The notes under the pieces were generated by a model. The model did not search any database and had not been told where the DNA came from. It worked only from the letters and a program-made list of their open reading frames with translations. 64,000 bases of DNA from Tetracladium setigerum (taxonomy: Eukaryota > Ascomycota > Leotiomycetes > Helotiales): assembly GCA_031472005.1 (NCBI GenBank), contig PZJY01000001.1:744001-808000 (forward strand). Direction: 5' to 3'. This document shows positions 58,966 through 64,000 of the stretch, piece by piece. A program made the translations under genes and the position numbers. Numbering within the stretch: the stretch's first letter is position 1; each line of letters opens with the position of its first letter.

Positions 58966-60424
58966 CTATTTGGCACTAACCTCCTCCTCCTTCCTCTCAC
59001 TCTCAAAACTACTACCCACCTCAGCCCTCACACCTTCCTCCTGCCCACCAGTCTTCTTTCCTCCACCACCACCAAACTTCTTACCAAAAAAGCCAGTACT
59101 AGCTTCTCTCCAAATATCATCTCCCAACACAGCACCAGGATGAAATAGCGTAAGCGCCAAAGTAGCAAGTCCCATCATGGTCCCATCGAGCATGAACGTG
59201 GTGATTGGGTGGTAGACGATGGGTGTGTTATGTTGATAGTAGAACGTGGTACTGAGACCGTAGGCTTCCAGGAGCAAGCGGTAGAGAGTACGGATGAAGA
59301 GGGTGATGGTTGCTAGTGCCAAAGCTGTGATGTGGAAATTATGTTAGTATTCCGACTTTTCGTCACCTGGCTCTTGAAGGGAAATCGAAAAAACGAAGGA
59401 GAAAAGGCAGTGTAGGCGGAGTAGGTGATATTGTGGGTTGTGACATTGCGGGTTGTGATATACGTACCATACATAGAAAGTTTGAATCTCTTAGATTGAT
59501 AGACGGCGGCGTATTTCTTATTCAAGGTGCCTTGCTTGGATTTGGATCTCCATGCACGACCGAGGTGAATGCTGAGGCCGATGAACGCGAGAAGGGAGAT
59601 TAGTTGCATTGAGTCGCTAAAAACGAGGGTCCTGATTGCTGGCATGGCCTGTGATGTATGGTGTTAGCCAATGTATCGATACTCAAGAGCCTTTTCCAGA
59701 CCACACTATCCCTTGACATAGACATCTAGGGCATAGAGGGGCCGAATTATGATTTTATGGAGCAGCAAAACATACAATCTCATAATACCCCAAATTCGAA
59801 TTCAATATCCCCACGGGCACAACTTCCAAAATCAACGTCACAAAACTCCACGCCAAGAACGCCAGCGTGTACGTCCTCGGTCTCCATCTTGCGCTCTTCA
59901 CACCCTCGGCATCATCGCCGTCGAAGACAACAATCAGTCGCGCTAGGATGCAGTAGAGACCTGCTGAGAAGAATGTGGCTTTGAATTGAAATGTCGAGAA
60001 GGTCATCATTTGGTAGCTGTATGCTAGGACGTCGATGGAGTTATACACGAGACCGATGTAGCCAAGGATTTCGAGGAAGATGGCGATGGTGAGGAAGGTG
60101 CCGGTGCTGAGGGTGCGGTGTTTGATGGCGAGGAAGATTTGAGGTTGGAGGGCGGCGGCAAAGATGGACTGGGTGGGGAATTGTTAGCGGTTGTATTTGT
60201 TGTTTTTTTCGGGGGGAGGACATTTATTTTTATTTTTCAATGGGATGTGATGATGTGATAGTAGAGAGAGAGAGACAGAGAGAGCTGCGGGGGCTTACGA
60301 GGAAGAAGATATTGCCTGGTAGCAAGTGAGGATTGGGAATCTTGTAGGTCTCGATGCACATCTGTCCCCAATGTCTGAAGTAGGTCAGATGCGTGGTCTC
60401 GACTCCTTGGCCATAGTCGCTCAT
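58966..60424 (-). CDS. RTA1-like seven-spanner membrane protein
   Basis: Member of the fungal RTA1-like (lipid-translocating exporter) family, 352 residues, plasma or endomembrane. Four exons: 60299-60424, 59776-60168, 59468-59648, 58966-59324. They sum to 1,059 nt with all phases closing, so this gene is intact. About seven membrane segments. The family-type blocks are FKATFFSAGLYCILARLIVV, the loop and helix around SIHLGRAWRSKS, and the end LYRLLLEAYGL...HPITTFMLDGTMMGLATLALTLFHPG, where a Tyr-Arg pair and the final HPG are typical. It has a Gly/Lys-rich cytosolic tail. Relatives include Rta1, Rsb1 and Pug1, tied to resistance to 7-aminocholesterol and to long-chain base or porphyrin transport; which applies here is unknown. 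Confidence 0.8.
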
Positions 60425-63155
60425 TCTTGCGACGAGCGAGTTGCTCAAGCGGTGATTCTTCAAGTTTCTTCAGCTAAATCTTTCCACTGATCCAAAGAGA
60501 GTGAGCGAGTGCGTGGTTTCGTATGTATTTTCTGTATGATTTGATAGCCAACGCAACCAATATCGAGGGTGGGTAGGTGTTGAAAGCACAAATTGCGTTC
60601 TGACAGACAGACTAGGTCGCAACAAGCTCAGGAGATGATGTGCAGTAGTGTGTGAAACTAAACGATAAAAAGAGCCGATCTTTCTTGACCTTATACACAA
60701 TCACTCCTTCTTTCCTTCTCTCCTTCGTGAAAGCGGAGTGAGGCCATCCATCCATCTATCCATCCATCCATCCCAAGCACAACGCACCCCTCGCTACCAA
60801 GCCAGCCGAGCTAGCATAGCCCTCTCCCGGCCTGCAATAACATCAGGTCATCATAGCATCCAACACACAAAACACTTGACTTTATCTCTTTAACCGCCAA
60901 ACCCGTGCTGCATTACCCAAGCAATCCAAGACCAACATCTTACCACAGAAATTGCGATGTCAACAGCCGTACTTCCATGCCAAGCTTTGACTGCGCCCCC
61001 CTTCCATGGGAAGCCAACAACTTAAGCGAATGACATGCGCTTGCTTACCATGACTTCAACAAATCTTTATGGTAAACATCAACACCCAAAAGCTCAAAAA
61101 CATAGCGGAACCAATAACAAAAACTAAGTAAAATAACAAAGTGACCGGCGGCGTAATGATGACTTCCATTACTTCCCCCATATTGAAGCACCCCACAGAG
61201 CGGATACTCTCCGTAGTGTTACATCCACATGCGGGCGCAGCAAATGCATGCCAACCTTTATGACCTTCGACACTAATCACAGGTATCTCTGCTGGAAAAG
61301 GGTATTTATGCTGATGTTGTACACGGTGAGAGAAAGAGAGAGAGAGAGAGACATAATAACAATTGGTAGATACAAAACCCTGCTGCCTAGCACTTGCCTA
61401 CGTACTACATAGGAAAACATCGATTAATAATTGGCATTTGCCACCACAAACCACCACCAGACTAAACAGAAAGTATATCTTTCTAGATTCTTTGCATATT
61501 CTCAGACGCCCACTAGGATCTAAATCCTCGCTTAGACGCTTACGCATACTGGCTCGGTCTGTACGAACCGGCCATTCAGAGTCGAGTATCCAAAGTTTAA
61601 GATCTGCCAAGAAGGGGGAACAATGGACGCCGAATTGCTTATATGGGCGTTTGGCGGGGGCAGATGGGAGGGAGAAATGATCGTGTGGTCGGGGTCAGTT
61701 GATATTGTGTTCGATTTTGAACTTTCATGCTTCCATGATTCAGGGCTGTGTAGGAAGACGTATACATGGTGTGTGCGAGAGAAGATGAAAAGAGTGAAGT
61801 TACAAGACTCCGAAACCTCCGACTAGAGGACTTCAGGGCTAAAAACAATGGCACTTTAACATTTGCCACCAAAAATCCACCAGGGGCAAATCTCAAGAAG
61901 AAAAAGACGAGGTTAAATCACGATGTGAAGAAATGCCTCAGGGCTGTGTTGGAAGAAAGAAAGACAGAAAGAAAACACATACCAAAAAAAGAGACTGCTG
62001 CCTAAAGCAAAGCAAAGAAACGCAACGCAAGATGGCGCAAAGCAAAACATAACATGGCATCAAGTATTCCGAAAGTGTGGTATGGCAACAGCAATGATGA
62101 TGATAATGACAATGACAAAGTCTCATTCACCTACCCAACCTATCAACCAAGCTTTTCCATCCATCAGAGCGAGGGGAAGGAAGAAGGAAAGAAGGAAGCA
62201 GGTAGGAACCTTACCTACCTACAGTGAATGAACACTGCCCCAGCCCAAACAAACGGCATGAAATTCTTACTCACTCACTTTCCCCTTCTCTCTTGCAAAA
62301 CCACTAAAAATTCTTCGAGTATGGCTGTGTCCGTAAGGCAGGTACGTGGTATCTTATTGTGATTCTCTGGTATTTTGGCAAAGCAAAAACAACAACAACA
62401 AACAACAACAATAAACAGAAGATTCTCTAATCCTCTCCTCTACTCTACCACTCTCTCTTATTTGACAAAAAACACAAAGAATTATCCCAAACCGAAAAAA
62501 AGAAAGTCCCCCTTTCTTTCATTCACTAATAAAATTTACGCCCCCTTCCCCCCTTCCCGCCATCTGACACGCCCACCCATCCCCCAAATCCCTCAAAATT
62601 ATAAAAATCAACAACGGCAAAACGCAAACGCAAGAGAGAGATCACTTATTACACTTATCCTTTCCATATTAGAAAAGGCCGAACCGAAAAACAAAAAGAC
62701 GATGAGCACGACGAGACGATTTCTTCTAACCCCTGATTCTTTTTGTTGAAAAGCAGAGAGGAGGGAAATGGACGACCCAAGGCGGAAAATTACACAAACA
62801 GATAGAACGGCTGCCAAATGAAAAAGAGATCGCTTGCAATCTGGATATTGGTATCTCAACGAGGTGTCAGACAGAAGAAGGAAACAAGTGTAGCTAAAAG
62901 GTAACTTTGGTTCGGCGAGCCGCTTCAGAGAGCAGACGGTGTTCAAAGAACGAGTTGAACAGAAATACCTCAAGGCAACGAACGGCCATATGGTCATGAA
63001 ATTAATTGGCTGGTTGGCGCAAAACGATTGCTTGGATGGAACGATTTGGCGGGGGAAAAGAGACAAACGATCTATTATGGACTGCCGTGAAATGGTCGTT
63101 ATGTGCAGGTGAGAGTTCCAAACGTAAACGGGGGAACGTGTGGACGGGTGGAGGT
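60425..63155. other. Long intergenic region with microsatellites
   Basis: No gene supported over 2.7 kb. It contains an (ATCC)n tract at 60,744-60,773, a GA tract at 61,328-61,352, an imperfect (CAA)n at 62,380-62,415, and purine-rich sequence throughout. It may include a long promoter for the RTA1-like gene and the 3' UTR of the gene at the right edge. Frames at 62,375-62,749 and 62,608-63,066 show no features. Confidence 0.5.
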
Positions 63156-64000
63156 CTACATTCGGCGAGGGACGGTAGGTGCTGGTGCTGGTGCTCCGTT
63201 TTCCATGTTTCCGGTCAATTCAGCAACTCTGGCCTTGATGCGGGCGACACGGCTCTCGATGGCTGGTATGAATTAGCTTTTGCTCCGCTTCAATCGACAT
63301 GCCGCCAAGAACTTACTCTCTTCTCCGCTAGTCTCCCCATCATCAGTCTTCTGACTTTGTCCTCCTCGACTCTGCTCCTCACTCTGTCGCTGAGCGGCTC
63401 TCTCCGCGGCATTCTTTCGGATTTGCGCCCATCTATCGCCGGGAACTGGTGGTGAAGCCGGAGCAATTTGTTGCTCTATTTCCATCGGCTCGTTGGAACG
63501 GTTCTTGGCGATTGGTGGTGGTACTGAATCGTCTTCACTTTGGCGGGGCGAATCTTGGGGAACAAAGGCTGGAACATCCAAGGGTCCTTGGTCAAAGCTG
63601 GAGAAGGCATGACGGGCTTCCTTTGCATCGTTGGTATCGACGCGAGATAGATCGTCGCGGAGGGAGGGTTCATAAGAACGTGGGTAGGCTTGTGGGTTGG
63701 GGGATGCAAGAGGAGTTGGATCGTCCTCGGAGATTCGTGAGTTGGCATACGAAGGTCTGCTTTCAGTAACAGGCGATGGCACAGGCGCAGGTGCCGGGCT
63801 CTTCTTTCGCATATTTGAGAGTCGTCGACCTAAACCATTGCTTGGGGGTTGAAGGGAAGCCTGTGGTGGGCTGAGAGCTTGTGCAGCATTCTCCGGAACC
63901 TGGGACTGGCGATTCTTGTTACGGCCAAACAATTTCTTGAAGCCTCCAGTGGGCTCCTTCTTTTGGAGCTTATTGTGTCTGGCCTTGCTTTCCGGGCTTG
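63156..64000 (-). CDS. 3' part of a basic, disordered protein, possibly eisosome-associated (partial)
   Basis: The frame runs off the right edge, so only the C-terminal 260 or so residues are seen. It enters as SKARHNKLQKKEPTGGFKKL followed by FGRNKNR, a basic amphipathic stretch of the kind that binds membranes. A long Pro/Ser/Asp-rich disordered region follows, then DRWAQIRKNAAERAAQRQ. Intron 63263-63316 (GTAAGT...CAG) joins the last exon ESRVARIKARVAELTGNMEN... to a stop at 63,156. The combination recalls Seg1/Eis1-like eisosome proteins of filamentous fungi, but I place that only as a suggestion. No frame break is seen. Confidence 0.6.

Overview
The window is nuclear DNA of a filamentous ascomycete (Pezizomycotina). 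I would guess Leotiomycetes/Helotiales, but the sequence alone does not prove this. The signs are short (46-140 bp) GT-AG introns, a Zn2Cys6 regulator, HET, 2EXR and RTA1 proteins, an SWR1-complex SWC3 homologue, a fungal BuGZ/ZNF207 homologue, introns in both tRNA genes, and CT-rich leaders. Genes are spaced, lie on both strands and do not form operons. No virus, CRISPR array or biosynthetic cluster is visible.

Layout. 1.7-3.5 kb: fungal-specific transcription-factor-like protein without a zinc cluster. 5.3-9.9 kb: full-length ABCC/Yor1-type transporter. 10-25 kb: gene-poor, repeat-rich accessory stretch. It holds three diverged ~194-bp tandem repeats, tRNA-Pro, several orphan ORFs, a diverged pair of paralogues (one with a Cys-rich tail), a Tc1/mariner relic, a HET-domain gene, a duplicated ~130-bp block and a G-rich minisatellite. 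25-35 kb: SWC3, BuGZ-like C2H2 protein, malic enzyme, then tRNA-Ala. 36-48 kb: Zn2Cys6 regulator, an orphan, a polytopic membrane protein, a kelch/galactose-oxidase-type surface protein and a 2EXR protein. 50-56 kb: PAP2/AUR1-like phosphatase or transferase, DHA2-type MFS transporter, F-box protein. 56-64 kb: coiled-coil protein, RTA1-like membrane protein and the 3' part of a possible eisosome-type protein that runs off the right edge.

The strongest observation is technical or evolutionary. Twelve genes are interrupted by single-base (twice, two-base) losses, 19 sites in all, and every one falls in a run of G or C. Adding the missing base restores family-like protein each time. In the eleven genes with a defined start, the exon sum then becomes a multiple of three. 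Because essential-looking genes are hit as often as accessory ones, I read this as unpolished homopolymer error in the assembly, not mass pseudogenisation. Coordinates are given as the raw sequence stands; the disrupting sites are named in each entry.

The genes do not form one pathway. Two multidrug-type transporters (ABCC, DHA2), an RTA1 protein and a Upc2-like regulator fit a general membrane, lipid and xenobiotic theme, but their proximity may be chance. The least explained material is the 10-25 kb accessory stretch.
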